NCBI GenBank assembly: GCA_039566865.1
Contig: CM076943.1
Coordinates: 33,798,663 to 33,862,662, forward strand
From: Aurelia coerulea
Lineage: Eukaryota; Cnidaria; Scyphozoa; Semaeostomeae; Ulmaridae
Length of the DNA stretch: 64,000 bases
Direction: 5' to 3'
Positions 10,389-20,277 of the stretch are shown here, one piece after another. The notes below the pieces were generated by a model. The model ran no database searches. It saw nothing but the letters and a program-made list of their open reading frames with translations, and was not told the DNA's origin. The position numbers and the translations under genes are program-made. Numbering within the stretch: position 1 is the first letter of the stretch; every line of letters starts with the position of its first letter.

Positions 10389-11210
10389 GAGAAGAAGTTC
10401 AAGAGTCAAATTGAGGTCATGTCTTTGGTATCTCGACTCCAACTTCAAGGGAATTCTTCTCTGGCAAGATTTATTGCCAACAGAGGCTCTAAATGCGTCG
10501 ATAATGCTCTGTCACTTGCAAAAGAGCTAGCAGAGTCGACGGAAACCCTTCTAAGGCAGTGCAAAAGTCGGCTTGATATTTTGCGTGCAGAGCTTCTCCA
10601 AGACTGTGTTACTGGGTGTGAGAAAAGCTGGCTTAATTGTGCTGTCGAGGTAGTTAGTCAAAATGGTATCGACGTGCCAGCATTTGCAAAGGCAATTTTT
10701 GACTTGCTACAACTTGGGCATGGCAAGTTCCGCAATGTACATATACACGGGCCAGCTAATTGCGGAAAATCGTTTATTCTTCAGTCTCTGAAACTCATCT
10801 ACAAATGCTTTTTGAATCCTGCACATGGTACCTTCGCTTGGGTTGGTGTCGATGAATCAGAGCTTGTGTTTTTGAATGATTTTCGCTGGAATCCAACGCT
10901 GATATCTTGGGAAACATTCTTGGTGCTTTTAGAGGGTGACGTCACACACCTCCCTGCACCAAAAAATTGTTGCCATCGAGACATCGAGGTGAAAAATGAT
11001 GTGCCGATCGTCGCTACTGCAGACATGCCAATCGTGTTTGTAAAGGGTGGCACAATCGATCAAGTCAACACTCGAATGATGGGGGTGAGATGGAGGTCGT
11101 TCCATTTTTGGAAAGTAATTTCTGAAAGCCAGCGTAAAGAGATTGCCCCATGTGGCCGTTGCTTTGCAGAATTTGTGTTTGAATTCGGACGACAGAATGA
11201 ACCTTCGTAA
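10389..11210 (+). CDS. Superfamily 3 helicase domain of the Rep-like protein
   Basis: In the same frame as the HUH part; the first ATG is at 10419 (263 codons). Counting from that ATG: Walker A GPANCGKS (111-118), Walker B-type strand ELVFLNDFRW (138-147), B' region LEGDVTHLPAPKNCC (161-175) and motif C strand VPIVATAD (185-192), with TRMMGVRWR as a possible arginine-finger region. Motif C lacks the usual asparagine. SF3 helicases form hexamers and unwind DNA during replication of small DNA viruses. The ends near 11210 (CGRCFAEFVFEF) look complete. It resembles uncharacterised HUH-SF3 proteins I recall from invertebrate genomes, which I could not check. No capsid-like frame lies near it. Confidence 0.85.
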   Translation, partial: EKKFKSQIEVMSLVSRLQLQGNSSLARFIANRGSKCVDNALSLAKELAESTETLLRQCKSRLDILRAELLQDCVTGCEKSWLNCAVEVVSQNGIDVPAFAKAIFDLLQLGHGKFRNVHIHGPANCGKSFILQSLKLIYKCFLNPAHGTFAWVGVDESELVFLNDFRWNPTLISWETFLVLLEGDVTHLPAPKNCCHRDIEVKNDVPIVATADMPIVFVKGGTIDQVNTRMMGVRWRSFHFWKVISESQRKEIAPCGRCFAEFVFEFGRQNEPS

Positions 11211-12422
11211 CATTGCATTCTATAGACTTGCAGACTAACTTCTTTCACGCTTGTCGAAGATGCACATGAATTGATTTGACAGACCATAGTCGACGTTCGT
11301 TTCTTTAGCTTGGGTTCAATAGACAGACACGCCTTTCACTAGTGCAAAATAATACAGCAGTCGCTTCTCTTGGCCATTCATGTGTATCTATGACAAATGC
11401 CTTTATTCACGTCGCAATGAACTTCACAAACGTTGCTAAGATAATTCGTTTCATATACAGATCTTCCGTCGAGAAAAACCATTTAATTTAGCCACAATAG
11501 ATCTATTTGCAAGGCCAAAACAAAACATGGTATTAGTAAATCCTGTAATGCCGTCCTTGAAACGAGACAAGGCGTTTTTCGTCAAAACGTCATGATTTTG
11601 AAAACGAGGCGCTACGATACTCAGTCGGTACTCACTCTGTCCGGTCATGAGAAAACTTCTTTAACTGTAACTAAAATTGATTTGGATTTTAGCTTGTATG
11701 CCCACTGCCACGGGAAAAGAGTTATCCCTATGATTTTCACAAAAGCCTCATGAAAGGGGCAATATTCGTAGCGCAGAGATGTAAACAACATCGATGCACA
11801 AAATTTTTACTTTTAAAAGAGAGTTAATTTAAACTTTTAACTGGTATAAACTGGTCTTCGAAGCTGTTTTCTGTCCGCAAAAATCATTTTTGGCTACTAT
11901 CATGAAAAGTTTGACTTGCTTTAAGATGATGGACATATTTTGTGTCCCTTCACCATAATATTTCATCTCTAAATATTTTTTCTAATTTTATATACGATTA
12001 TTTCCAATGCCAGGATCAGGCGACCTTCGTTAACACGCTCCAGTGGATCTCACAAGACCTTTCCTTGATAATCAAAACGGTAGAACAACAAAAGAGAAAA
12101 CGACTGGTTTGAACAAAAGGATTCAATAGGCTTTTATCGTGTATCGGACTTTGCAGAACGTCATACATTGTTAGATATCAGAGACAATAAGAAGTAGTAC
12201 ATAATCGTACAATCATTACCATAGAATTATATATCACCACACAGCCCAGCATAATGGAGAAACCAATAGGGGGAAACGGGGAATATGTATGGCTTGTACC
12301 CCCAGAACGAAAAATATGAAGAATTTACGAGATACACGCGACAATGGGAAAATACTTATCACAATTTGAAACTAGCGGCCCAGTGGCGGCATCTCCTCCT
12401 TCTGACCTATACAAGCCTTTTA
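11211..12422. other. Downstream region of the HUH element, no gene seen
   Basis: 1.2 kb with only short chance frames. No capsid motifs, RNA gene or array. It probably belongs to the HUH element, since the next recognisable sequence is the Tc1/mariner region. Confidence 0.4.
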
Positions 12423-12800
12423 ATAAGAAACTGGTTTATAAGAAACTAGTACTACGATGACCAAAAATTTAAGAAACTCTAGTACTGCGTTCAAGAACAT
12501 AATTAAGAAACTCTGAAGTTTTATTTCTAGAATAAGAGTCGGTAGAGTACGGTTCGCGCGGCTTTTTTTTAACTTCTGACTTTTGCCTTAATGTGCATGG
12601 CTTATTTGTGATGGCAATATGGATGCAAATGCAAGCCCTTTGTCGATAAGAAGGCTCAACTTCGAACCATAACACAGTGTTAGGCCCCAAAAATAAGAAA
12701 CTAATTAAGAAACTTTTACTACTAAAAAACCGAGATTCTCCTGCGAAATTAAGAAACTTTTAGTAGCAAGTGCTGATCCAAGTTCCTTATAAAAAAGGAC
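12423..12800. repeat. Cluster of TAAGAAACT motifs beside the transposase gene
   Basis: TAAGAAAC occurs repeatedly (about 12431, 12440, 12471, 12506, 12692, 12702, 12755), often followed by TTTTAGTAGCA or TAGTACT, and the block ends in CCAAGTTCCTTATAAAAAA. Similar heads occur at 22430-22510 and 48910-49020. It lies just downstream of the transposase C-terminus, so it may be a terminal region of that transposon family with iterated binding sites. Confidence 0.5.
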
Positions 12801-12833
12801 GTGTATGGCTTCACCAATAACTTATGCTTAATA

Positions 12834-13297
12834 CTAAAATTTTCGGAAGTCTTTTACTAACAGTCGAGTTGAGTCTATAGTTTTGTTAATGATATCAACA
12901 GGAATATTACGTAGAGTTCTCTTCACCCGAGAAGAAAATTCGTCAAAAGTCTCACGTGAAATGTTCTTGTCGACGGTTTCTTTATTGAGTTCTCTTGTTG
13001 CCAAGTGGAAGATGTTCTCAATTGGATTCAAATCGGGACTTCTTGGAGGAATTTTCAACAGCGTTGCTCCTAGTGCTTCCCATGCTTCACGGGCTGACTT
13101 GCAATTCTGCGATGGATCTCCGTCCTGAAGCCACAATTTCTCATCGTTCTTGAAATTTTCCCTGATAAGTCGTGGAAAACATCGTGTCACAAATGATGCA
13201 AAATAATCGCCGTTCATCTCTCATACTGCTCAATTTCGCAAACTCCTTTTCCATGCGAAATACATACGATCATGTGGACTTTGCGCGATCCGGTTCC
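12834..13297 (-). pseudogene. Tc1/mariner-type transposase, C-terminal part (split by LINE B)
   Basis: The minus-strand frame 13217-12834 reads MNGDYFASF, LWLQDGDPSQN (second catalytic D), then PPRSPDLNPIENIFHL, where SPDLNPIEN carries the last acidic residue of the DDE triad. Coding upstream of 13217 is in another frame (VHMIVCISHGKGVCEIEQYE), offset by 1 nt. The N-terminal half of this gene is at 23472-24337, and the break is the LINE B insertion with its ACACT duplication. These enzymes cut and paste TA-flanked elements. Confidence 0.85.
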
Positions 13298-13386
13298 ACA
13301 CTGGGACTAAAAACATCACCAGCGAAAGTCCCAGCACCACAGTCCCAGCACCATCCTCTGGGACCAAAAAGATCACGGGCGAAAGT

Positions 13387-14142
13387 GTGCAACAGCCAGG
13401 AAACGGTCATGGGAATAAAAAGCCATCAAATGATTCATCAAATGATATAGCATTGTCTTCACATAAGTCTCCTTTGACAAATAACAACAAAATTGATGAT
13501 ATGCAACAGCAACGAAACATCGCAGAAAACAATCAAATGCCATCCTTTCCTCCACTGCAGTCTCCTGCAACGATCAATAACGCTGAAAACAAGACCACAA
13601 GCCCTGCTGATGGCAAAAGGCAATCAAACGGTAGAGGGAAAGACAACAAAACCATCACTATCATCGTTGGTGATTCAATGGTCAAGAATGTCAAGGGTTG
13701 GAAGCTGCGACCGAGATGCAATATAAATGAACAGATTCATGTTTATGACTTTCCTGGAGCAACCACCCGGGATATGAATAGTTATTCAAAGCCAATAGTG
13801 GATAAGAATCCGGACAATCTGATCCTACACTGTGGCACTAACGAATTACGAACAAGAAAGTCAGAAGTTGAAATTTCCACAGAGAGCATTACACTCGCCA
13901 AGTCGATAGAAGCCCATGGGATTCCAGTTATTGTATCGGGCTTAATTGACAGGGGGACAACCTGGAGGATAAGCGACTAAAGACAAACTTTGTGCTGAGA
14001 GATATGTGTAACGAAGAGCGTCTTACATTCATCGACCATGAAAACATTCAGGCGGAAAGACATCTCAATCGCAGTAGATTACATTTGAACAGCTTTGGAG
14101 ATAGTATATTAGCTGACAACTTATTTAATGCTTCGCGAAAAT
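13387..14142 (+). pseudogene. LINE B ORF1 with SGNH-hydrolase (esterase) domain, frameshifted
   Basis: A low-complexity N-terminus rich in N, S, K and Q is followed by an SGNH domain: IIVGDSMVKN (catalytic serine block), HVYDFPGATTRDM, LILHCGTNEL (Asn block) and VIVSGLI. A frameshift near 13960 moves the C-terminus to another frame, where HLNRSRLHLN supplies the catalytic-histidine block and coding ends near 14142. Esterase-type ORF1 proteins are known from CR1/L2-type LINEs; their role is unclear, possibly membrane or lipid association. Coding may begin upstream in another frame (from about 13303). Confidence 0.78.
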
Positions 14143-14324
14143 GACGTGTAACTTGCCATTTGGCAGAACAAGTAGAAGATGAACCTGAGGTACTTGAAAA
14201 ATTTAATTTTCATGTTTTTTGAAACTGTGATACCTCTTGTTCGTCTGCTACAGTTACTAATCATAACTTCGACGAAGGTACTGATGAAGAATCTGTCTCT
14301 GAGCGGGATGATGTAAACACAGCT

Positions 14325-14565
14325 TTGAAAAATATCCGGCTGAAAAATAAAAACGGTCTTCTCATTGCATTTTTAAATATCAATTCAATTAGGAATAAAA
14401 TCGACTTTTTGAGACCCATGATATCGGAAACCATCGATATTCTGGTAATAGCAGAGACTAAGATCGACAGTACTTTTCCAACTAGCCAGTTCATGATCGA
14501 GGGATTTTTGAAGCCATTTAGATACGATCGAAATCAAAATGGGGGTGGTTTGTTGATTTATGTTT
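14325..14565 (+). pseudogene. LINE B ORF2, N-terminal endonuclease fragment
   Basis: Encodes FLNINSIRNKIDFL and VIAETKIDSTF, the first two APE-endonuclease motifs, then YDRNQNGGGLLIYV. It stops in a poly(T) run at the left boundary of the 2A-LINE. The next LINE B coding, at 20278, starts after the endonuclease, so the middle and end of that domain are missing from this locus. Confidence 0.75.
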
Positions 14566-14718
14566 TTTTTTTTTGACCTGACATCGTGGAGGGCAGACAC
14601 GTGTTTTTGTCGCTCCCGAAAGATCGTTATTTACTTATCTATTTATTTATCCCGACATGAAAATGTCTCGATAAAACCATTTGTAGTATGGGCTGAGTAA
14701 CTTGCAAGTGTTCGTGAA

Positions 14719-15493
14719 TTGTTTAGAGCCCAAGTTTTGAAGATAACATCGTCTTACATGGCAACCTCTACTCGACTACAAAGCAACATGGCCGCGACGA
14801 AGGAAGATGTGAGGAAAATTATCGAGGAGGCTCTGAAGCCCGTTAAAGACCAAATTGCCGAGTTACCAGAAAAGGATTGGATCAATGATACGATAAATGA
14901 AGCAGTCAATAAACTAGAGGAAAAATTTGACGTGAAATGTCAAGAATATGACCAAAAAATAGAAAATCTCGAGAGAAGGGTTGACGAGCTGGAGGGTTTG
15001 GTGAATGTTATTGAGAGACTCGAAGCAAGAATCGATGACGGTGAACAATATAGTCGTCGAATGTGCCTGAGAATCAATGGTGTTCCAATACCAAGTGGTG
15101 ACGACAAGGAAGATTGTGTGGAAAAGGTTCATGAGCTAATCAAGGAGACAGGCGTTACCGTGTCCAAGGACTCTATCGACCGAGCTCATAGAATTGGCCG
15201 TGTAAATGATGAAGGCAAACAACAAATTATTGTGCGCTTCAAATCCTTCCGAGAAAGAACTTTGGTTTATAGGGGCAGAAAAAAAATGCAAGAAAGCTGC
15301 AATGTTTTTGGATCTCACGAAGAAACGATTGGAGCTTTTGTTTTGGGCCAAGGAAACCATCAAAGCCAAACCAGAGATGGAATTTGCTTTTGCGGATATC
15401 AATTGCAACATTGGAGTCAAAATGAAATCTGGTAGCTTTTTCTTCTTCAGCAACCAGCAGGAATTTTACGAAAAAGCTGCTAGAGCTACCTAG
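14719..15493 (+). pseudogene. 2A-LINE ORF1: coiled-coil and RRM RNA-binding protein, frameshift in an A8 run
   Basis: Residues about 15-115 form a charged helical and coiled-coil region (KLEEKFDVKCQEYDQKIENL). Next comes an ORF1p-type RRM (RMCLRINGVPI, IDRAHRIGRV, QQIIVRFKSF). At the A8 tract 15279-15286 the frame shifts, and the C-terminal domain continues to 15493 (FLDLTKKRLELLFWAKE, YEKAARAT). In L1-like elements this trimeric protein coats the RNA. The homopolymer indel could be a real mutation, a sequencing error or, less likely, programmed slippage. The start could equally be the ATG at 14758 (MATSTRL). Confidence 0.75.
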
Positions 15494-16221
15494 ACGTGAA
15501 TTGTCATTTGCAATTTATCTATTGTGTTGTTGCTTTTTCACTGGATTGTTGGTTGTAGTTTAGGTTTGATTTTGATAATTTTCTGGAATACCCCTCCATG
15601 TTTTTTCCCCACTGTTTACCTCCGTTTACCTAGTTAAAACAATCACATTGGTGGGGTATTCTAGAATCAGGACGCTTAATTTAGCATGGAGGCAGTTGTG
15701 ACACAACAAATATTTCAAACCCATTTTATCTTTTCTTTATGAATTCCATGTTTCCCCTCATCAAATTTAATTAGAGGCATTTTTGCTTGGGATGGCTGGG
15801 GCACTGGGGGCGTGGTCGTGTGCTGTATACTTGCGGATGCCCGTTCGCGGGTGTATGATGCCGCGGCTGCTCTCGAGGGCGTCGGCCATCGCAACCAGGG
15901 GAAACGTTTCAAAAACATCAAGATTATTTTCCATGTTTTCTATTTTTTTGACCGTTGTTATTCTGGTGCAATGCCAAACCTCTTGAGGCAGCAGATGTAA
16001 AAGTGTTGCAACTCAGAACAATAGACATATCAAAATGATATTTGCAATCGAAAAGCCCGTACTCACAATGCCAAAACTGCTATGAAATCGTTTTTAATTT
16101 GTGTGCTTGTATTTTTCTCAATTAGATTTGCTTTTCTTTCAATTTTTTATTGTTATGTATGCCGAATTTTCAAAAGCTCGCTCACAGGATGTTCGTTTTC
16201 CAATGGCCAAAGGGATAGGAG
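15494..16221. other. Spacer between the 2A-LINE ORFs
   Basis: About 0.73 kb, T-rich, without a recognisable gene. There is no poly(A) or terminal repeat, so ORF1 and ORF2 are read as parts of one element. Confidence 0.4.
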
Positions 16222-19200
16222 TTGTTATCAATGCCCATAGGTATTGAACAGTGGCGTGCAGGAATCTTTTGTAAACGAGCTATTCTCCGCGTGAGGGTTT
16301 TCTACCAAATCCCCCTGTGCAAGATATTGGTCAGTTCTTTGTGTTCCTTTGCTCACTTGTACATTATCATTTGGTTGTCAGTAGTAACTGTTCCGCTTTC
16401 AATTCTTCTTGCGTCCGGAATGATGTTTGTTCCTGATGTGGTCCTAGCTGGTGCACCATCTTGTAGAATTCAGGAACTGCGATGCCCGATTCAGAGATAT
16501 ATTGAGTTAATTGAGTTAACAAGCTCCTTAACCAATCTCTTCCCTTTATGTGCATGGTTTTTAATGCGAGTTGCCACAAATGTAGTTCATATTCACGGAT
16601 GTTCTGTGTGCTGCAGAACCATTCTAAAAAGATCTCATTCTATTGTCTATACCCTCTTGATCTGCCAGCTCTTAGAATTTCTATCGCCTATGGCTGATCA
16701 CCATTTGAATATCCTTCTTTTAGTTGCCGGTGATGTAGAAACCAATCCAGGACCTCAACAAGAAAACTGTTTAAAGTTTTTCCATTGGAATTTGAATAGT
16801 ATATGTGCTAGAGGTCGAATTAAAATTCCTTTGATTGAGGCCTACAACTCTGTGCATAAGTATGATGTCATTGGGTTATCTGAAACTATGTTGGATGATA
16901 CGATTAGTGACGAGGATATTCGTATTGAGGGTTTCAGCAGGGAAATTTACAGAAGTGATCATCCTAGCAATACCAAAATTGGGGGTGTATGTCTTTACTT
17001 TCGTGAAGGCTTGGCAATCAAACGCAGGCAAGACCTTGAGATAATACAAGAAATGGTTGTTTCCAAAATGTGCATAGCACGTAAGAAAATATTTTTTGTG
17101 GTACTTTATCGTAGTCCAAGCCAAGGCAGCGCAGAATTTGAAAGTTTTATGGATAGACTACAACTTGTGGTGACTCGCATTCAAAACGAAAACCCTTACC
17201 AATTGACTATAACGGGTGATTTTAATTGCAGGTCTAATCAATGGTGGCCGGAAGATATTGAAAACCCCGAGGGGTCTGTTCTTGAGGAAGTCCTTGATGT
17301 GAATAACCTGCACCAGTTAATCGAGGAACAGACGAATATAAGAGGGGAGAGCATGACATGTATTGACTTGATCATTACTGATCAACCAAATCTTTTTGTT
17401 GAGACAGGTGTCCATCCATCCCTAGACAATAACTGTCAGCATCAAATTATTCATGGTAAGCTTAACATCACATTACCATCTCCACCCCCCTACAAAAGGA
17501 GCGTCTGGGATTACAGAAAGGCGAACACATGTACTATCAAAGACTTGCTTAACGATATAAATTGGGAGTCTAAATTCGATGGGCTAGGATCAGAGGACAT
17601 GGCAGTTGTTTTTACGGACAATCTACTCTCAGTCCTTTCTGCAAATATTCCCAATCGGGAAATCAAATGCAACGACAAAGACCCACCCTGGATAACACCC
17701 GCTCTCAAAACTGCTATAAAACGTAAGCATAAACTCTATCGAAATTTTGTGCGACGTGGTAGAAATGCAGAAGACTGGGAACGAGTTAGAGCTGCTCGTA
17801 ACGAAACTTCAAAACTAATCACCTCTGCCAAAGAATCATATCTCTTAAGCCTTGGTCAAAAGCTATCAGATTCAAATCAAGGGAAGAAATCTTATTGGTC
17901 TATCTTGAACAGACTAATAAATAAGAAGAGTGCCGTTAACATTCCACCTCTGCTTGAAAATGGATTATTCGTAACTAATATCCAAAGCAAAGCAACTATA
18001 TTAAATGACTATTTTGTAGAACAATGCTCTGCAGTTGTAACTGGTAGCACATTGCCAAATTTTCGAAGGCAGGGCACCTGCTCTCTGACAGAAATACCCA
18101 TAGATAAAGAGAAAATATTGCGGTTAATTCGCTCTTTGGATAGAAATAAAGCTCATGGATGCGATGGTATCTCTATTGCAATGTTAAAAATCTGCGATGA
18201 CTGCCTTGTTGAGCCATTGTCTTTGATTTTCAAACAGTGCATTGAAACTGGGGTCTACCCCTCCAGCTGGAAAAGAGCAAATATCATCCCAGTCCACAAA
18301 AAGGGCAGCAGACAAAATGAAAAGAACTATCGCCCCATATCACTCTTGCCTATCTGTGGAAAGATTCTGGAAAAAATCATCTTTGACGAAATCTATCAAT
18401 ATTTATCTACCAATCAAATGTTGACACCTCATCAATCTGGTTTTCGTCCTGGGGATTCTACCATCAACCAACTTTTACTGATTACGCATAAAATATATGT
18501 TGCTTTTGAAGAGGTGCCTAGCAAAGAAACTCGAGCTGTATTCCTTGATCTGTCGAAAGCATTTGACAGAGTTTGGCATGATGGGTTGCTTTACAAACTT
18601 GAAATATCCGGAATATCTGGAAAGCTTCTTGTTCTTTTGCGCAGCTTTTTGTCAAATCGTAGCCAGCGTGTCTTGCTAAATGGTAAAAGCTCTGAATGGA
18701 AGGTGGTTTCTTCAGGTGTTCCACAAGGCTCAGTCCTGGGTCCTCTCTTTTTCCTTGTTTATATAAACGATCTTATTGAAAATGTCCACAGTGATATCAA
18801 ACTGTTTGCAGATGACACATCGCTTTTTTCTGTTGTGAATGGTGAAGGAGAAACAGCTGAGGGTCTAAATAGGGATCTGGAGAGAGTTAGACTATGGGCA
18901 TGGCAATGGAAAATGCAATTCAATGCAGATAAAACCGAAGAGGTTATTTTTTCAACAAAAAGAAATAAACCAAATCATCCTGTGCTAATATTAGGAAATG
19001 ACGAAGTGTCAAGGAAGAACGAACATAAGCATCTCGGTATTATTCTTGATGACAAACTAAATTTCCAAAGCCATATCAAGGAAGCTATTGCTAAGGCTCG
19101 TAAAGGTATTGGTATCATTAAATACATATCCAGGTACGTCAAAAGGGAAGTACTCGATCAAGTTTATAAGCTTCACGTCAGACCTCACCTTGACTATGGT

Positions 19201-20001
19201 GACATTTTGTATCATAAGCACGATCCTGAAATGAGGCAAAGCTTCACTAAAAAGCTAGAGCAAGTGCAATACTCTGCTGCGTTAGCGGTATCAGGAGCGT
19301 GGAAAGGTACAAGTGGGCAAAGGATTCTCAATGAACTTGGTTGGGAAAATCTTTACCAAAGAAGATGGTATCGACGACTGTGTCATTTTTTCAACCTGCG
19401 TAAAAGTATGTCCCCGGCTTACTTGTTCAATGAAATCCCTTCAGAGCGAGAAGTGCCATATCATTTAAGGTCAAGTCGTTCATACGCGCAGCCTGTAAGC
19501 AGAACAGTTTGTTTTTCCAATGCATACTTCCAAAGAACTCCCTGCGAATGGAACCTGCTAGATGAAGATACCAGAAATTCTGTTTCGATTGGGGAGTTCA
19601 AACGCAAATTGCTTGCTCAAATACGTCCTCCGTGTAGATCCGTTTATAATGTGCATAATATTACCGGTATAAGAAATCTAACAAGACTTAGAGTCGGTTT
19701 TAGTCCCCTAAATGAGCATCGATTTAGGCACAACTTTGATTGTTTAAGTCCCTTGTGTATATGCGGTGTTGCAAATGAGGATAATGAACATTACCTCCTG
19801 CACTGCCCTCTTTTTGAAAATGCTCGCAGAGATCTCTTTGGCCAGCTTGGAGACATCCCGCTATTGGACGTCACAGTTTTGGATAACGAGGCACTTGGTA
19901 ACCTCTTGTTGTTTGGTGCTGAGAAATTAAACATTGTCTCAAACAGAATGATTTTGGAAGCTACAATTTCGTTCATAGAGAAAACTAAGCGGCTCCATTG
20001 A
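16222..20001 (+). CDS. 2A-LINE ORF2: 2A peptide, APE endonuclease, reverse transcriptase (intact)
   Basis: 1259 codons without a stop. Residues 1-160 are hydrophobic with several membrane- or signal-like stretches (about 31-75). A 2A motif follows at 165-178. Endonuclease: FHWNLNSI, GLSETM, TGDFNCRSNQWW, CIDLIITDQP; the usual SDH is replaced by NNCQHQ. RT: FLDLSKAFDRVWH (A), SGVPQGSVLGP (B), LFADDTSLF (C), all intact. The C-terminus has a CxC..H..C zinc-binding end (CICGVANEDNEHYLLHCPLF). The first ATG is used; MADHH at residue 157 is an alternative but would leave little before the 2A. This copy could be active. Confidence 0.92.
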   Translation: MLSMPIGIEQWRAGIFCKRAILRVRVFYQIPLCKILVSSLCSFAHLYIIIWLSVVTVPLSILLASGMMFVPDVVLAGAPSCRIQELRCPIQRYIELIELTSSLTNLFPLCAWFLMRVATNVVHIHGCSVCCRTILKRSHSIVYTLLICQLLEFLSPMADHHLNILLLVAGDVETNPGPQQENCLKFFHWNLNSICARGRIKIPLIEAYNSVHKYDVIGLSETMLDDTISDEDIRIEGFSREIYRSDHPSNTKIGGVCLYFREGLAIKRRQDLEIIQEMVVSKMCIARKKIFFVVLYRSPSQGSAEFESFMDRLQLVVTRIQNENPYQLTITGDFNCRSNQWWPEDIENPEGSVLEEVLDVNNLHQLIEEQTNIRGESMTCIDLIITDQPNLFVETGVHPSLDNNCQHQIIHGKLNITLPSPPPYKRSVWDYRKANTCTIKDLLNDINWESKFDGLGSEDMAVVFTDNLLSVLSANIPNREIKCNDKDPPWITPALKTAIKRKHKLYRNFVRRGRNAEDWERVRAARNETSKLITSAKESYLLSLGQKLSDSNQGKKSYWSILNRLINKKSAVNIPPLLENGLFVTNIQSKATILNDYFVEQCSAVVTGSTLPNFRRQGTCSLTEIPIDKEKILRLIRSLDRNKAHGCDGISIAMLKICDDCLVEPLSLIFKQCIETGVYPSSWKRANIIPVHKKGSRQNEKNYRPISLLPICGKILEKIIFDEIYQYLSTNQMLTPHQSGFRPGDSTINQLLLITHKIYVAFEEVPSKETRAVFLDLSKAFDRVWHDGLLYKLEISGISGKLLVLLRSFLSNRSQRVLLNGKSSEWKVVSSGVPQGSVLGPLFFLVYINDLIENVHSDIKLFADDTSLFSVVNGEGETAEGLNRDLERVRLWAWQWKMQFNADKTEEVIFSTKRNKPNHPVLILGNDEVSRKNEHKHLGIILDDKLNFQSHIKEAIAKARKGIGIIKYISRYVKREVLDQVYKLHVRPHLDYGDILYHKHDPEMRQSFTKKLEQVQYSAALAVSGAWKGTSGQRILNELGWENLYQRRWYRRLCHFFNLRKSMSPAYLFNEIPSEREVPYHLRSSRSYAQPVSRTVCFSNAYFQRTPCEWNLLDEDTRNSVSIGEFKRKLLAQIRPPCRSVYNVHNITGIRNLTRLRVGFSPLNEHRFRHNFDCLSPLCICGVANEDNEHYLLHCPLFENARRDLFGQLGDIPLLDVTVLDNEALGNLLLFGAEKLNIVSNRMILEATISFIEKTKRLH
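16714..16755 (+). other. 2A ribosome-skipping peptide motif
   Basis: Residues 165-178 read LLLVAGDVETNPGP, which fits the D(V/I)ExNPGP consensus. In 2A sequences the last glycine-proline bond is not formed, so the upstream 177 residues would be released and translation would resume at P178, just before the endonuclease. 2A motifs are documented in several invertebrate non-LTR retrotransposons. Confidence 0.9.
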
Positions 20002-20277
20002 AAAAAATCTCAGCATGCTAATATCCACCCTGTGTAGCATCCTTTTCTCGGCTTTGGTCTGTCACGTTTATCTGTGTTGTATCGTTGATGTGTTGTATGA
20101 AGTTTTTTTCATTCATTTTTGTTTATGAAATTGACAGTTGAATTGTAAGTGTCATCCATGGTGGGGACCAGATGACCTAGTGTCTTTCCCCGCCATGAAT
20201 GGCACATGTAAATAGTAATTCCTTTTATTTAGAATTAGGTTTTGTTGTTATAGAAAAAAAAAAAAAAAAAAAAAAAA
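20002..20277 (+). other. 3' UTR and poly(A) tail of the 2A-LINE
   Basis: A 250-bp UTR contains a small inverted repeat (CATCCATGGTGGGGA and CCCCGCCATGAATG) and ends in about 26 A residues. The pure tail suggests a fairly recent insertion. Confidence 0.75.

Larger units (their letters stand above)
14566..20277 (+). mobile_element. 2A-LINE: nearly complete non-LTR retrotransposon with poly(A) tail
   Basis: A two-ORF element: 5' UTR, L1-like ORF1 (14719-15493), a 0.7-kb spacer, an intact ORF2 (16222-20001), a 3' UTR and a pure A run (20252-20277). It lies inside LINE B. A clear target duplication is not seen; instead, LINE B endonuclease sequence is missing at the insertion point. Treating ORF1 and ORF2 as one element rests on order, strand and the absence of an internal poly(A). 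Confidence 0.72.

Noticed and set aside
9906..11210. Geminivirus/CRESS origin with a TAGTATTAC-type nonanucleotide
   Set aside because: No such loop motif was found in 9150-9905 or 11211-12422.
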